DNA of 64,000 nt from Pachyseris speciosa. Lineage: Eukaryota > Cnidaria > Anthozoa > Scleractinia > Pachyseridae. Each line of letters begins with the position of its first letter. The stretch's first letter is position 1. The DNA is taken from contig JAEMWC010000454.1 of NCBI GenBank assembly GCA_016490735.1, forward strand, positions 291,001 to 355,000, given 5' to 3'. The notes under the pieces were generated by a model. It was not told the DNA's origin, ran no database searches, and saw only the letters and a program-made list of their open reading frames with translations. Positions 24,101 through 39,700 of this stretch are shown here, in pieces. The position numbers and the translations under genes are program-made.

Positions 24101-27100
24101 ACCAAAAAATAAGTGTAAAAGTACAGATATAGGTCTTGTTAAAAAGATGCAAAGAAGAGCAATATTACAATAAATAGAATCCTCTATTGTTACGTATTTA
24201 CAGTGCTGATAGCAGAGACTGCCATTTTTTATTATGAATATCAAGGCAATTATTGCTTTCAGCTATCCGTGACTCTATTTATATGCATACTTCACTTTTT
24301 CAATCAACAAGGTCAGTGACGGTTTTAATGACAAACTGCGACACCAATAAATAATTTGTTTACCAAGAAGAAGAATATGATTAATCAATTGAAGATCCTT
24401 TTCATAAATTCCAAAAGTTAAGTTTGCAGCACTCAAGACGTTTACATATATACCTTATCCTCCTAACCAATTTGTCACAGATAGCCAGAAGTTAGTAGTA
24501 AACTCACAGTAAACAAACAAATGCTCTAGGGACTTGTCAGACAGGCTGCAAAAGGAACACAATGGTGTCATTGTTTTGCCCATTTTATGCAAAATCTTGT
24601 TTGTATAGATAATTCTGTGTAATAATTTGTATTGAAATTCTCTGGCCTTGGATTCTAAAGTCGTTTTTCCAGGAAGGGTATAGATCTCATGCCAAGGCAA
24701 CTCGAGCATTGGATACAACTCTTCATAGTGGAGTTTAGCCGTTGGTTCGACCTTATATTTCCTTATTATATCCCAATACAAAATTTGGTCGAGGAGGGGA
24801 AAGTAAACTGCACCACTTCCAAGTTTCTTCCTCTTCCTTCCTTAACTAACATTTTCCAGCTTTGTGGAAGGGCGTCATAAATACTCATTAAAATAAAATA
24901 TTCGGCTTGCGTAGTATGTATATTTTTAAACATATCCCACTTGTGTAATTTGCCCTCTGTATCTAAAATATCCTTAACTCTCACAATACCTTTGTTAACA
25001 ATGGAACGATTGTAATGATCTACCACCAACTTTGATAAATTTGTTATTCCATATTATTTGGTCAAGAACGTCAGATGACGAAGAGACTTGTTTCTGTTGA
25101 AATATTTCCCACTCTTTAAGACTCATAATTGTTACCTAATACAAAAGAGAATAATATTATACACTGTAATCATATACTTTGTGAGTTGGTTACATTTGTT
25201 TGACATCAATGAAGTCAACTGCATAACTTATTGCTGCTAATATAATTTACAGGCTTCTGAACAAAATAAAACTTCAATGTATGTTAGTACCAGTTTATTT
25301 ACATTCCTGACTATATTCTTTGGTTACTTGACATTTGCTCCACATGACTGTGAAATTTGTACCTCTTTTCATGCCATTTTGTAACATTAAATTTGACATA
25401 GCTTTTATAATATTTAAAGTTCACTGATGCTATCAAGTCATTTACTATCCTACTGATATTGTTTGGTTACGTGATGTTTGCTCCACATGATGTGGCTTCA
25501 TAGTTGATGTGAAATTTGTGCTTACCCTCTTTCAACCTACATGTATTTTCATGCAATTTTGTGCTGAAAATCACTAAAACTTCTGTTCTCTCTTGAAGCC
25601 CTTCTTTGTGAACATCGTAATGAAAGGGTTCTGGGCAGCTTGCACAAAACTATGATAACTATTTGGTATTTATTTATTAATCGCAAAGACTGTGTGTGCT
25701 CTTAACTGAGTGTGCTCAGGATCTGTGACGTTTAGTTTTGAAAAAATTAGAGTGTTCAAAGCAAGCCAGCGCTTGAATACGTAAGCATGGAATAATGGAA
25801 TAGGACTTTGGTTCTATTTTGTAAAATTGACATTTTCTGTAGAATGAAACCAGTGATATTTTTTTAGGATTTTGTGTTTTGGAATTTAATTTGATATGTA
25901 GGAATCCAAGAGGCATCTCATGTCTACATTGTAAAATTGTTCAAAGTATTGGTCAGTAAGACACCCATATTGCTTTGAGAATAAAATGGTGCTGTTGTGA
26001 ACTGATACTAGGAAAGGTGGTAACGATGATGATGATGATGATGGTGGTGGTGATGTTGATAATGATGATGATAGTGGCAGTGTTGATGATGATCATCGTA
26101 ATGATGATGACAATTGCGATAATACGATGATGTTGATGATGATAATGGTGATGATGATGATGACTGTACTATATAGTATTGGCTGTCTATCCTCGCTTCC
26201 TTTATCTGTTTATCTCATTGGGCACACTGCATCAAACATCTTACTATTAGTGGTATCTCTTAGTGCGGCATCGTTGTCTCTCTCAATCATATTGACTACT
26301 TGCCCAGTAAATGATTTGTGGCCCGTCACACTTTAGCTCCCTGGGGATCTATACATGCTGCCATTTTTGTTCACTTATCGATATTACTCTTTTAATTAAG
26401 GTGCAACGTAGTTGCAAAGTTGAAGCCATATTACAGAATTTATCCAATTATTTCAATGGAATGATCAGGACATCAATTACATTGACAGTTGAGAATATTT
26501 TGGAACATATTTACAAGCCTGATGTAAAAGCAACTGTATGTCGTGAACATTGCCTTTTGGAAATGTCAAATGTTTGTGTGAACTTGAGCTCAAAGCAAGA
26601 GTTTACAGACAGGAGTACAGTGTGTAGTTACACAACATGTACCCCTATAGTAAACAGTTCATGTCTAAAAAGTGAACGTGACATTGTTGCTAGTGAAAAG
26701 TCATTAAGTGTGGTACACTATATATGTCACCCAGATTATTAATTCAAGATTCGCATATTGTGATATTATATCTTCAATTATTTCTATGCTTGCAGTCAAA
26801 TACACTTACTGTTCTTGGTAGACAAATGTTCGTGAATTACTCCAAGAGTCAAGAAATTAAAAGGTAAGTGAGGAGAAAGGAATAACATGAAAACATGCAT
26901 TTGGTGAGATGTTTTTGTGAGAAAAAGTGACCCAAAAAGTTAGTTTGTAGCATCACAATTGCAAAGGTCAAACCACAAATCATATCTTTGTATTTTTATT
27001 TTTATTTACAATAATTTATTTCATCCTTTAAAACCTTCATCTTGTTTTCTCCATGTAAAATGACTCCTCTATCAAACATAGAGGTTGTGAGAAAATTATT

Positions 27101-30100
27101 GTTGTGAGGGAATAAAATGCCTTGATGTTTAATGTAGTATTTCCAACAAGAAACTTCAGGACAAACACAAATTTGTGGAATTCAGGGATGGAAATATGCT
27201 TGTTGATATTGTGGCTTTACTCCACTGGCCCAAAGGTTTCCACAGAGCTTTATATTGCCAAGAGGAATGTCATTAGAACATTGCAATATTTGAAAACATT
27301 TCCCTGCAAGAACTTTGAGGTATAACTGACTGGGATTTCTGCCCAAGGTGTGCTTGCATAAGTGCGTGGATGGAAGTTATTAGTTTTGAGAGGCAAACAT
27401 TTGTCCTGATGGTGAAACCAGAGTGTTGAAAAGGTGCACATGTAAACTTTGAGGATCAGTGATGTGACATCCTGCATTTGTAGGTCAAATATCTAAGGAT
27501 ATTATAACCCAACTTGAAATTTCAGCTGGATGATATTGTTTTAAGTGTACAACAAGTCTCAACAGCATATGCAAAGAAGTGTTTCCAAAGACACTTTTGT
27601 CATTAAAATAAGCCTGCAGACATTTTCTCTGAAGAAAAGGGAAAAAAACTGTACCAAGATTCAATCCCAATTTTGCTTTGTATGTGGTGTGTTTTTCCAG
27701 GGTGAGTGGAGTTTGGTTGGGGTGGGAGGAGGGGTGTAGCTTACGTTTTCCAGAATCACTCATTGAGCTTGACACTAATTGAAAAGCAATGTTAAAGAAG
27801 TATTACATCAATCTGTTGGTTGCATTTGACATTAGGAGAACACATCCTAATCTTGGACTCCCTGGGATACTAAGTGGCAAGATTTTTCATCGTTTGTGTA
27901 CCTTTTCTGCACCATCTTGAATTACATCACAAATGATATCATGAGTTCAGCCTCACTTCATTTATTTATGCGCGGTTTAGTGAAGTTCAACGTTTGACTC
28001 AACAGGCCAGCTGACCTAAACTGTAAGGTACGGCTCGTGTAATAAAGTACAGTGTTTGTCACGGACTTTGCAGACCGGAAATAAAAAAAAAACAATGATT
28101 TTCAAGTGAAATGAACTACAGTAAGCAACCAGACTCTGGGGTATCAGCGCGTGACAAGCGTACTGAACACATCTTGTATCGAACATGCTGGCTGAGTCAG
28201 AAGATTTTAATATTTGCTACAAATAAGAACTAAATCCTTGTTTACACGTCACTATCATTTTCTTGTTGCAAGATTGGAAATATTACCAAATCACAGCTAA
28301 ATACTAGCCAACAAGGAAGCACACAACCAATCACAATCCTGTCATATCCCCTCATATTACAAACCTGTACTCGATTTCATTATTATCATATCAGACTACC
28401 ACAGAATGGACAGAATGGATACTCAAACGTATTCCTGATCGACGATTACAACAAGTTTTAGGCCTATTTTTTTAATTCTTTGTTCATTGACGGGAAGGAA
28501 TTCTTTTCAGAGATAAAGTTCTCAATGGGGACAGTAATGGAGCAAGCTCTGAAGCAAGCAATATTCTTCTCCTTACAATAATCAATCCCCTACATCCAAT
28601 CACAGTGGTGAGTACCGCATACTGTGCAAATAGTCTGTTGTCAACCTAGACAGGTCAGTCATATGTATTGAAACATTTTACTTGGCTCTGGAGTGCAGCA
28701 GTTTATCCACACAGATGATTGCAGCCAAGTTACAGAATGCCACCAGACTCAGTAGAGATGGATATATAGTGTAGCTATCTTTTTGTTTGGCCTATTTTAA
28801 GCTTTAAGATTGTAGGGAGGCTCATGAGAAGATGAAGCAAACAAAGAATAGCATTGAACAAAGGAAAGGACTATTAATTTTAGCAAGAGGGCATGAGGAA
28901 ATGCCTATCCCACTTTCCATATAGTCTTTTCTACCATTTCTTCTAGTTATACACATGTTACCACCAGAATCCCTCTGTCTGTTAGTCTCCTTTGCAGCCA
29001 TTGTTTGTGTTGGTCCTATTCTCCCTTCCCACCAATGTCTGCTGAACCGAACCGGACATTCCATTCCCATTGTGTCTGTGTATCCAGTCAGGAGGGAGAA
29101 TAGAGCCGAGACAAGCAATGGCTGCCAAAGAGGCTACAGGAACTTAACCACCAAAATTTAAAGCCACATTGTGATTGGTCAATTCCTGGGAATGGAATGT
29201 TGAGCTCCATTCATCAGATGTTGCTAGAGAGGGAGAATAGGACCGACACAAACAACGGCTGCAAAAGTGGCTGCCTGTCTGTCCTATTCCTTACAAATTA
29301 AACACCAGGCCCCAGTTTTTCAAAGAGTGGATAACTATCCAACAGATAAGCTGCTATCCAGTAGATAAAATGTATCAGTTGCAATACAAATTATTTATCC
29401 GGTGGATAGAGTTACCGTATTTACCCGTGTATAAGTCGACCTAAAAAAAGTCGGCCTAAAAATCGGTCCGAAAATCGCCCTCGACTTATACATGGGTCAA
29501 AAACTGAGATAAAAAAAGTTCAGGACAAATTAGCATAATAATTGTCTCATATGTCGACAAACATCCACTTTTACACAGTACAAGTGACGAGATCTTTTCC
29601 CTGAGCCACTTGAGCAGTTCAAGTTAAAACGCTTTAAGACTTATCTCCTAACATAAAGCTGAATGTAGTAGATACTCACTTGCACAATTCTGGAATAAAG
29701 AACTGATATTTGTTACCAATAAAGTGGCAAGTCCGCTCGACGAAAGCCACATTTCTATTGTAGCTTTGAACGTTCACTGCTTTTCCCCAGTTATTAGTTA
29801 CCAGTACCCAACCAACCTAGTAGCTAGCTCGGTTACCAAGTTCCCAGGCAGCAAGGCATTTTCGAAGTTGCTTGAGCTTCTTTGGCATTTAGCCTGTCTT
29901 CTAAACCTGCTTTACAACTCTCCACAACGATAAAGATTTGTTAAGGATTAGTATGTTTGATTTTGTGAGCTTTTTAAAAAAATTATGAAGAAAATGCTGC
30001 TTATACACGTGTTGCTAAAACACGCTTAAACGCTCGCATACACGCAATAATAAACTTTACGTCCAAACTTGCTGTGATTTTTTTCGTGTAACCATCGTAC

Positions 30101-33100
30101 CTGAAAGAAAATTCTAAGAGATATAAGATTAGTTTTTCAAGAAAATTCTGAAGCAGAAATAAGAAAAGCTTATTTTTTGGCTCCAAAATAGGGGGTCGAC
30201 TTATACACGGGATCGACTTATACATGGGTAAATACGGTATACACTCTTTTAACTACTGAGACCTAAAGAAGGCTGTGCCACTTTCCTCCTGAAGATGAAA
30301 GATGTTGGATATGGTCACTCTCATAACTTGCCATTGCCATCCAACACAGTGCAAGCACAATAATCTTTTCAGTAGTTGGCAGGGGTCTCATTAGAAGCCG
30401 GCAACCGGCAAAAATTGCCACCTACTTTGTCAGAATTTACCTCTTTCTGCCGCCTACTTTGTTCGTATTTTCACTCAAATTATTAAAAAATTCACCAGGT
30501 TGCTCAAACGGCTAATTCAAAACTTATTGAAAACCCTGAGTTGGTATATTTATACATGTGTAGCTCAAGCATTGTGGATCAAAATATGAGTTGGACAGTT
30601 TTCTGCTGAGAACCACACAAGGTTTGAAGAGTAGTGTGTCTGATTTCAACAGACTAAAACCCTTAAAATTTGTTTGATTTTGTAGAAAGTGCTTCATAAA
30701 ATATGCAGCCCCCATGGGAAGGTTTTAAGAATTGTGATTTTTCACAAGAATGGATTACAAGCTCTGGTTGAATATCCTTTTCAGACAAGTTTGGTTAAAA
30801 GTAAGGGTAAACAAGATGGCCACATTCTGGAGTGGGTTGAGGAGGGGACAGAAACTGGTGGGAAATCGAGCTTCTGGATGACAAAGGAGTTAGTATAATT
30901 CAGGGTGAAATGGGGTTTTTGTGATGATCAAGGGACAACAGGGCTTCAACAGTATTTGCTGTATTAAAAGGAGCTAAGTAGTATTGCCCACCAAGGAAAC
31001 CCCATGAGACCTCTACTAATGATTAGTAGTGGTCCTACAGGGGGGTCCTTGCTGGGCTGTTCAAATAGTTATTATTTGCATGAATCGGAGTAATCAATAG
31101 GGAATTAAGGAGGCTTGCAACAGTTTTTTTGGCCTTGGTTTTGTTATGAAGTGTCTGACTGGATTTTGAGATAATTAACCTTTTCCAAAATGTGCGATCA
31201 CATGTTACTGTTGCTATGGTAACAGCTGTTGCTTGGAAACCAATGAGAAAATAAACTTTGATCATATATCAAAAAGGTGTTGTAGTGTCAATGAAATCAA
31301 AGCTTGTCTTCTGTAGGAAATGTTGATTTCAACAGGTACACCCCAAAGCCATAAAAAGCTTTTTCAAGCCTCCTTAAACCAGTGACATGTTGTTGGGGTG
31401 ATTTTATGGTTCAGTGTGGTTGTCCTTGAGTTCCAATAAAGGCCTGGCAAACGAGGGCACATTGTTGTGGATACAAATGTTTTCCTGTTTGCCCACACGC
31501 ACAACATATTTTGTTGCGGACAAAAAAATGTGTCCAAGACACAAAAAATGTTTCTGATTTTTCTCTGAAACATTTTGTATGTGCAACAAATGTTTCCCAG
31601 TTTGCACAGCATGGAAACGCAACATTTATTTTGTGTCTCACTTGTTTGCTCACCCAAGAAACATCATAGCAACAATGTGTCCTTGTTTACCAACTTGCTC
31701 AAGTCCCATTCACACCAGCTAAAGCTGTTAAGTTAAACCAGGTTACACAAAATGAAAGTCAGTGACAGAAAACATGGATTACTGAATTTATCCCAGGGTT
31801 CAAGATAGCTCTGGATTGTGCTTTTTAATGTGAGAACATCAGTAAGTATTTTGAACTGTTTTTAAGAGAAGACTTAAAATGGGTTGCAGCAAAGAAGAAC
31901 TAAATCATAAACCATAATTACAAGGCTATACCCATAAAAATTACAATTATATAGTAAAAACTCTCTAAAAAAATTAAAATATAATTTTATGCAATAAAAT
32001 ACACATCAAATATGCATTAATTTACTAGTAAAGCACAATGTAATAAATGACTGTTAATATATGACTTAGACCTTTCTTAAAGCTGCACACTGAGTTACAC
32101 TTTAAACACGTTTTTGTTTTGTCCTAAACATGTAAAAACCAATCTCAAGATGACTAAGTTATTGTAACATAATTATATATTAATTAAAAGTACTGGTAGT
32201 CACACCTGACAATGCTTCAGTTGCCATTAACTGACTTTTTGGTGGGTTAAGCAACTTTCTCCTTAACTATTACCATGTTTGACAATGTTGAGGCAGCACA
32301 GCGAGCTTTGGCAACACTCAATGGACAGGACATCTATGCTGGGTGCTGTACACTCAAAATTGACTATTCAAAGGTAATTTGCAGTAGTCTAGAAATCTAA
32401 TAGTAGTCATTAGATTTAAAACAACTCCAGTGATATAATTCTTGTCTGAATATCAAGAAAACCAAACCAAGCACAAAAGAGGTCATAAATATGTGAATTT
32501 ATGATCACGCTTAGAGGTTTTAACCTGTTACTCTAGGTAGAGTTTGAAACTCTTCAATACCATCTTAAAATAGAGACAAATTGTGAGCTGTCTTATTTAT
32601 TTTGTTTTCAGAAAGCCAAGAAGTTAAATGTCTTTAAAAATGATGACGAAACATGGGACTACACTGGAGCACTGAATAACAATTCAGGTTTGTTTTTCAA
32701 GATATTGTTACACTTATTGCATGTAATGTCAGACAGCTTGACTTGAAAACAGCTTGTGAATTAAAGGTAATATCATGTTATAGTTGAAAGGTAAATTTAC
32801 TACAGCAAAGAGAGTCAGAAGCTGATATGTTGAACTTAAAGCCCTTCATTAGATTGAATCAAATCATTTTACGGATCATATTTGGCTTACATGCAGTGAG
32901 AAGTTGAGCTATTAGAGTGCAGAGCTGTAAGTGATCTGTCTCTGTGAACTTCAGGGGCACCCACAGTTCGTGTGCAGAAATGGGTGAGACCACTGGCAAC
33001 ATTAGCTTGAGATTAACCTTGCCTAAATTATATTTAGCCACTTTAAATTTGTTAAATGAATTTAGTCATTCATTGATTTCATGGGGAATTATTTCCTTTT

Positions 33101-33688
33101 ACTAGGGAAAAATGCACACCCTTCTTAAATTTACAGGTCTGTGTTATGAAGATTAACCAAGGCATAAAAAATTATTATAGTAACACTGTATGCTGTTATC
33201 CAAACCCAGGCATGTAGTTACACTTTATATTGAGAATTTACTGTTGTGTAATTGTTCACAGGGATCCCAAGCAAGACAGCACTTCTGGGTTCTGGACTCC
33301 TCTCAGCAATTTCAGGTAATTGAGTTACCAGTAACCAAACCATTGTTCTAAACTATTGCAGCAGTAAGTACCAGCTTAGACAGGAATGTAACTTTTTGGA
33401 CACAACAGTTAGGTTTAGCAGGTTTGTCACTCAGAGTTGATTTATCATTCATTCCAGGAAATGATGCCAGTGAATCCCCGCTTTCAAGTTCACCACCAGA
33501 CAGCCTTTTACTAAATGGACAAATGAGTAAGTTACTTCTTGATGTGGTTATTAATTTTTTCCCTCTGTCATGTCACCTAGATGCATTGCCGCCATCATAT
33601 CCTTGTTTTGTCTTGCCAAAATCATCTTGACATCTGGTAGAGGAAGAGCTGGAAATTTGTTTAGTAAAAATTGACTTTAAAGACTGTT

Positions 33689-33719
<31 letters not shown>

Positions 33720-36700
33720 TGTGTGTGTGTGTGTGCGTGTGTGTGTGTGTGTGTGTTTTGAATACCTAATTAGACATGCGTAGGTTTTGTGGTTAGTGAA
33801 GTGGACAAGTTTTCAATTTGCTTCATGTGTCTGCCATCATGTTGGTTCCTCTAAGGAGAGAATTTCTACTGTCATGATCTGTCTTCATCCAGGTATATTT
33901 AAAAACTAAATATATGTTAGGGATAACCCTGCAGTGGGCTTGCATCCTATCCAGGAAAGTGCTGTGATAGTCCTACATATGCATGTACTTTCCTCCTTAA
34001 ACACTATTTGGATGAAGCCCTTTCTAAGTGGACTGCCATATGGCCTAAGGGCTACTTTTTCTTTACTTAGACTAAAGTGTAATTTCATCCACATAACTTG
34101 GATAACAGACAAATTAGAAATAAGATTAAAGCAGATTAATTATATGTTCCTCATCTACAAGCAGGTGTGAATGGATCTCCTCTTTCCATCTCCAATGAGG
34201 CCATTGCAAGAGCAGCACAGTTTCCTACTGTACAGAGTAAGATTGTGTGATTTGAATTCAAACTCTGCTATTGTACTGTTACAAGGTACCTGGGGTTCAA
34301 CCACTTAATCCCTGTATGGGCTTGTTTTTCAGGTATCCTGGCTAAAGTTGCTTCTCTCCATAGCACTCAACCACCCAAGAGTCCAACATCAGGTATCAAA
34401 ATGCCACTAGCCAATATAAATCTGGACTGGAGACCACCCCAGAGGGTGTTTGCCACTCTATTAAAGGGGCTACATCACAAGGATTTTGCTGTTTTGGATC
34501 AATACTGTGCTAAAATCATTACTTTGAGCCTTTACTCATAAACAAAATGCTTCTGTAAAACTACGACGAAGATATCAAATGAGTTTTATCACAGAGGGCT
34601 AACCATAATAAACTTCTTAAAGATTTTAGAAGACGCAGCATCAAAACTTGTCTTGGCTAATTTTTTTCACTCTTTGTGACTTTCCACATCTTTGTGACTC
34701 AATCGTGAGACAAAAGATTTACTCAGCTATCATTTGAAATCACTAAATGCTGCTACTAATGAAGTAAAAAAGAAAAAGAGACTTACAATGGGTTACAGTT
34801 GCACTCACGATTGTAAATACCACACAAAAATCTATTTTTAATGCAAATCTTCAATTAACTGGGGTAGTACCCACTTTTTCTTAAAGAAGTTTGTGTTATT
34901 GATCTTTCTTTCGGTTTCACATTTGATGACTATTTTACTTTGAAATCCTTGGATTTTGGGTCGAATTTGGGTTCTTCTGCAGTCCCATAGAAACAGTTTC
35001 CCAATTATTATAAAGTAATTCAGTAGGTTAAGTAAAGGGCATGCTATGTATGCAAACAGTTTCAGTACCTTCAAATAGTCTTTAATAACAAAACTAGACC
35101 ATTATTTTTGGAATTCAATTGATGCAAAGACACCTTCTAACTTTTTATAAAGTTGCCGAATAGCGTGACACTGCCCCTTTAAGTATTAATATAGATCTAC
35201 TAGCATTATATCACGAATGCTGTTGTCTGATTGGCTACGCTACTCGCTATCTATGCTGTGATAGATAGTGAGTAGCGGTTGTCAACAAAATGACAGCCGC
35301 TTCTCCACATTTCGAAGTGTCTGCGAGGAGGATTTAGATATTTATTTTAATTGTGACTAGTAGATTTTTACTAAAACAATTAGATATTCGCTCTCTATTT
35401 CTATGCGTGATAGCTGATTCGGGCTCGCCCTCATCAGCTATCAAGCAATAGAAATCTCGAGCTCATAATCTAACTGTTAATTGTAAAATTCATTAATAAT
35501 TCATAAGAGTCATGACGAATCTACGGGTAGTATTTGAGTCACATGTATACCTCTCTAAACCCCAATACAAATCAACTAACTTTCATAAAAGAGTCCTGCT
35601 CAGCTAATTAGTATGCATTAACTTTGGTTCAAATCTCTACTGATTAACATGACAAACACAATCTATTGTTTCATTTCGTTTAAAACAGCTTGCCCGCAGC
35701 CCACTGTTTTAAATGCCCATAAAGGTCTCCCACTCATATTTTATCTATTACGAACAAGGCAAAATTCATTTCTGTTTCAGTTTCAGTTTAATGTTTGCCA
35801 AATTTGTTACACCTCATTGCAAAATAAATATATGTTAAAATACAAAAGATAATTAAATAACAAATGAAAGAGACACATATGGCAAGAATGCCCATAGAGA
35901 AACCATTAGGGCTTATTCGAGTTACAGGCTCCTAAAATAAGGACAACTTTGAAATAATTATTAGGTGTAGCTTATTTAATTTATGAATACATTTTGCTTA
36001 AAAAGCAAGCACACAAACAAACACTCAGAAGCAGCAATAAACATAAAACAACACTTTTGAAATAGGAGTACTCAATTCAGGAGAAATGTTCTTAATTTAG
36101 ACTACAGAGAAATACACTTAGCATTCTGAAGTAGTTGTGGCCTTAACTCCCAAGCACATTTTTACTCCTCCCCCTTCTCCATCCACCCCACCCCCAACCA
36201 TATTTTGCCCTGGATCCAATTCCAGTTACTTTAAGTAGCATACAGTACAAAATATTGGGTAAACGGAGCCCCAGTGTTTGTGGATTTTAGTGTGAATTAA
36301 CAAAATGCTTTTGCTTGTGAACAGGAAGTACCTCACCGGTGGAAAATGTTGTAAAGAAGTTGGGGATTCTGGGAAGTTCTCCATACCAGTTACCACAGAG
36401 TGGAATCTTAGGAGCTCTCCCTGGGTTGACGCAACAGCAGCAACAGCAACAACTTAATGGAATTTCCCATGCTTTGAATGCAGGTGAATAAACTGTTGAC
36501 AACCCACATGATGCAAAACAGGATGTTGAATGAACTCGTTATGTGTTAGATGACTTAATCGTTTATCTTAGGATCGAGTCACTTAGATGAGGATCGCATC
36601 TATGTGACTCAGTTGTGTGACAAACGATTAGCTCAACTATCATTTCAAACCACATAGCTCTTCCTTACTGGTTTGTTCAATGTTTTATCTCACTTTTCAG

Positions 36701-39700
36701 GTGGCACTGGTTGTGTGTTGATGGTTTATGGACTGAATGCAGAAAAGATGAACTGTGAGAGAATATTCAACTTATTTTGCCTATATGGTAACGTTGTCAA
36801 GGTAATCACACACTCAGTCAATACATAGCTGTTTTGAATGGACCACAGTAATAATTATTAGAATCAGAAGTAGTAGAGCTCAACATTGAGTGATTGTATT
36901 ACAGCAGTGCTGCAACGTTCTACTAAAGCAATTTTTTTCTATGCTTTGTTTTCAACTGCTTAAAATGCATCAAAACTGTAAGGCCCAATTCCGTGGATCA
37001 AGATATTTACTCCCTGAACTTTTAAAGTTCATTGCTTAACCTTAATGTCCACCTAATCCCAAAATATTTTTTGCTTAAATAAATCTTTGCACCTGTTCGA
37101 AATGCATTGTGCCTTTTTGAGCCAAATCTTGACTTTTTATAGGCTGTAAAAGTTACGAAATGTGGCCATCATCTGTCCCACAGCCCAGCTAATAAGGGGC
37201 ATGTGTCTAATCCTGGTTTGACGTCACAAACTGCTTTGCATGCATGTTTACAAAGACTTACCACGGTGCAAATCAGTTTGTGATATCAAACCAGGACTAG
37301 ACCCATGTCCCTTACTATAGCTTGGTCATGGGACAGATGATGGCTGGCTTTCATAACTTTTACAGCCTATAAAAAGTCAAGATTTGGTTTAAAAAGGCAC
37401 AATGCATTTCGAACTGGTGCAAAGATTTATTTAAGGGAAAAATTATTTTGGTGCACTTTAAAATGTACAGTATTTTGTTAGGCGAATCTCTTAGGTACCA
37501 ACAAGAAGCAAAAGAAAAGCAATAGGTTTTTATTTTGTTCAACAAAGGTCAAGTTCCTGACCAACAAGCTTGGTGCAGCGATGGTGCAGATGTCAGATAA
37601 AGTCGCCTCTGAAATGATCATCAGGAACCTCAGTGGTGCTGTCCTATTTGATTCCAAAATAAATGTCATGTAAGTCTCTTTTTTCTGTACTCGAGAGATA
37701 TGTCTGTGCCAGGATTACTGTCACCCAGCTCAGCTAGTTCAGTGCTCCTTTCAGGTCTTTTTGGCCACTAAATTGGCCTCAGGTACCTTCACCTTTTCTT
37801 ACAGCTTCTTTGCCACTGAAGTCCAACTAACAAGTATCATACTTCAGAAGTTCATTGTACATAAAGCACTATATATTTACAGTACAAGGCTCTTGATTCA
37901 CAACTTGATCAGACTGTCAGCTGACTTGAACACTTTACTACCAAAGTACCCCATCAACATGCACAAGAAATAGAAAAGCATAGCTTGTTAGCTTTCAGTT
38001 TTGCTAAGTGTTGGTCATTTGAATGGTTACACTTCGCATTTTATCAAGAAGTGTAAACCAGCCTGTACAACATAAGCAGCACTGCCAGAGAATATTGCTT
38101 TTTTACACATGGTCACACCTTGAAATGGGTTTCTTTTATTGACACGAAAGCCATTTTTGATGTGTGGAGGCCTAAGTCTGAGAGAAAGAGTTAAAAATTA
38201 ACAACAGTCTGTAAAGAGGAAAATTATAATTCACAAGCTGAAACTGAAAGGTGTCGTCTTTGCAGGTTTTCCAAGCATCCGTTTATAGCAGATTCATCTG
38301 TGGTTACAGCTTTGCCTGATGGCACACCATCATCAATGAACTTTGCAGATAACAGAAACAACCGCTTTAAGTAGTAAGTTGGAGGCTAAATAGTGGAAAG
38401 CCATGTGAAAACTGTGTTGTCAATATTCAATTTCTTGGACTCACAACAACAACAACAGCAACAACAAGCAGCTTTATTTTTGAAATTTGTACTTAAAAAA
38501 GAGTTAGCTGGCATGCAGGTAGCCAAGGCTAATCTAGGCAGGACAGACTTACAATTTTAAACTAAAGAATAAATTAACAATACAACTGGAAAGTAATTCA
38601 AAAACAATAAAGACGGAACTAACAAGAAGTAAAGAAATACGAGGAAAAAAAAAGGTAATAGTACAAGAATGAGGTACAGAGATTTTGGCTATTGTGTGTT
38701 TCCAGAAAATATCCATACCCCTACCACGGACAGAATTTCATTTAAGACACCGTAAAAATATCGAGCAAAAACTGATCTTTCAAATTGGCACTATTAATCC
38801 CCACGGTATCAACGAGCGCTTTTCATTCAATTAATTTATTCCTGTTTTTCACGTTGCCATTTTACCACCAATAGCGTAGCTCCATTTTCTGTATATAAAC
38901 CATACACAACCCACAATTCCTCGATTCGCTCCGACGAAGGGCTAACGCTCAAAACGTCAGCTAATCGAATCCCTGTACAGTGGTCAATTTACATTATCAA
39001 CTCCGTTGATAAACCAAATATACGAAACAATGGTTACTTTTAGCGATAAAAAATAAGCGCAATCAAGGAACAAGTTCCACATGTGCAGTACGAAATTCAT
39101 TGCAAAACATAAACTAGCGAGCCACGCTTTTCTCGGTCAGGAGAAAAGAAACTTGACAGTTAATCTTTGAATTTTTTCGCACATACTGGTGGTTGAGAAA
39201 AATATAAAATGTGAACAAAAGATGTCTCTCGTTGAATAATAATAAAATCATTGCATTACGTTATGTCAGACGGTATCAAGTTTCTTTTGACATTTGCAAA
39301 TTTCAGCACAGAAGACAAAATTTGTCCTTCCTTCAGTAATCTTCCAGTGGGTTTTGCTGCTGTCACGAACATCTTTAGTCAATTTTAAGACTTGTTTTCA
39401 AAATAGCAGGAGTTCATTTGGCAAACGGTTCAGTGCAAAATATTAGAACCCCATAGTCCATGCTCGGGAATGTAATTCAATATTCTGTTCTAAAAATATT
39501 CTGGAAAGACTTTCACGATTGGGCAAATCTGGGGCAAATTTTCCCTACCTCTCTTTCCTCCATCTTGTTCTGGCCTCATGTGGACTTTTGGGCATTTTCA
39601 CGAATTAGCACTCATATCCAGGTTCTGCTCTGTCGGTTTTCAAGAAGGCAGCATCGCAGCGTGTATTTCACCATGGTAAAGTCCAAGCTTAGGAAACGGT

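Noticed and set aside
26311..26742. 143-codon plus-strand frame before hnRNP L exon 5
   Set aside because: No family match, no clear splice context, and the flanking hnRNP L exons join in frame without it.
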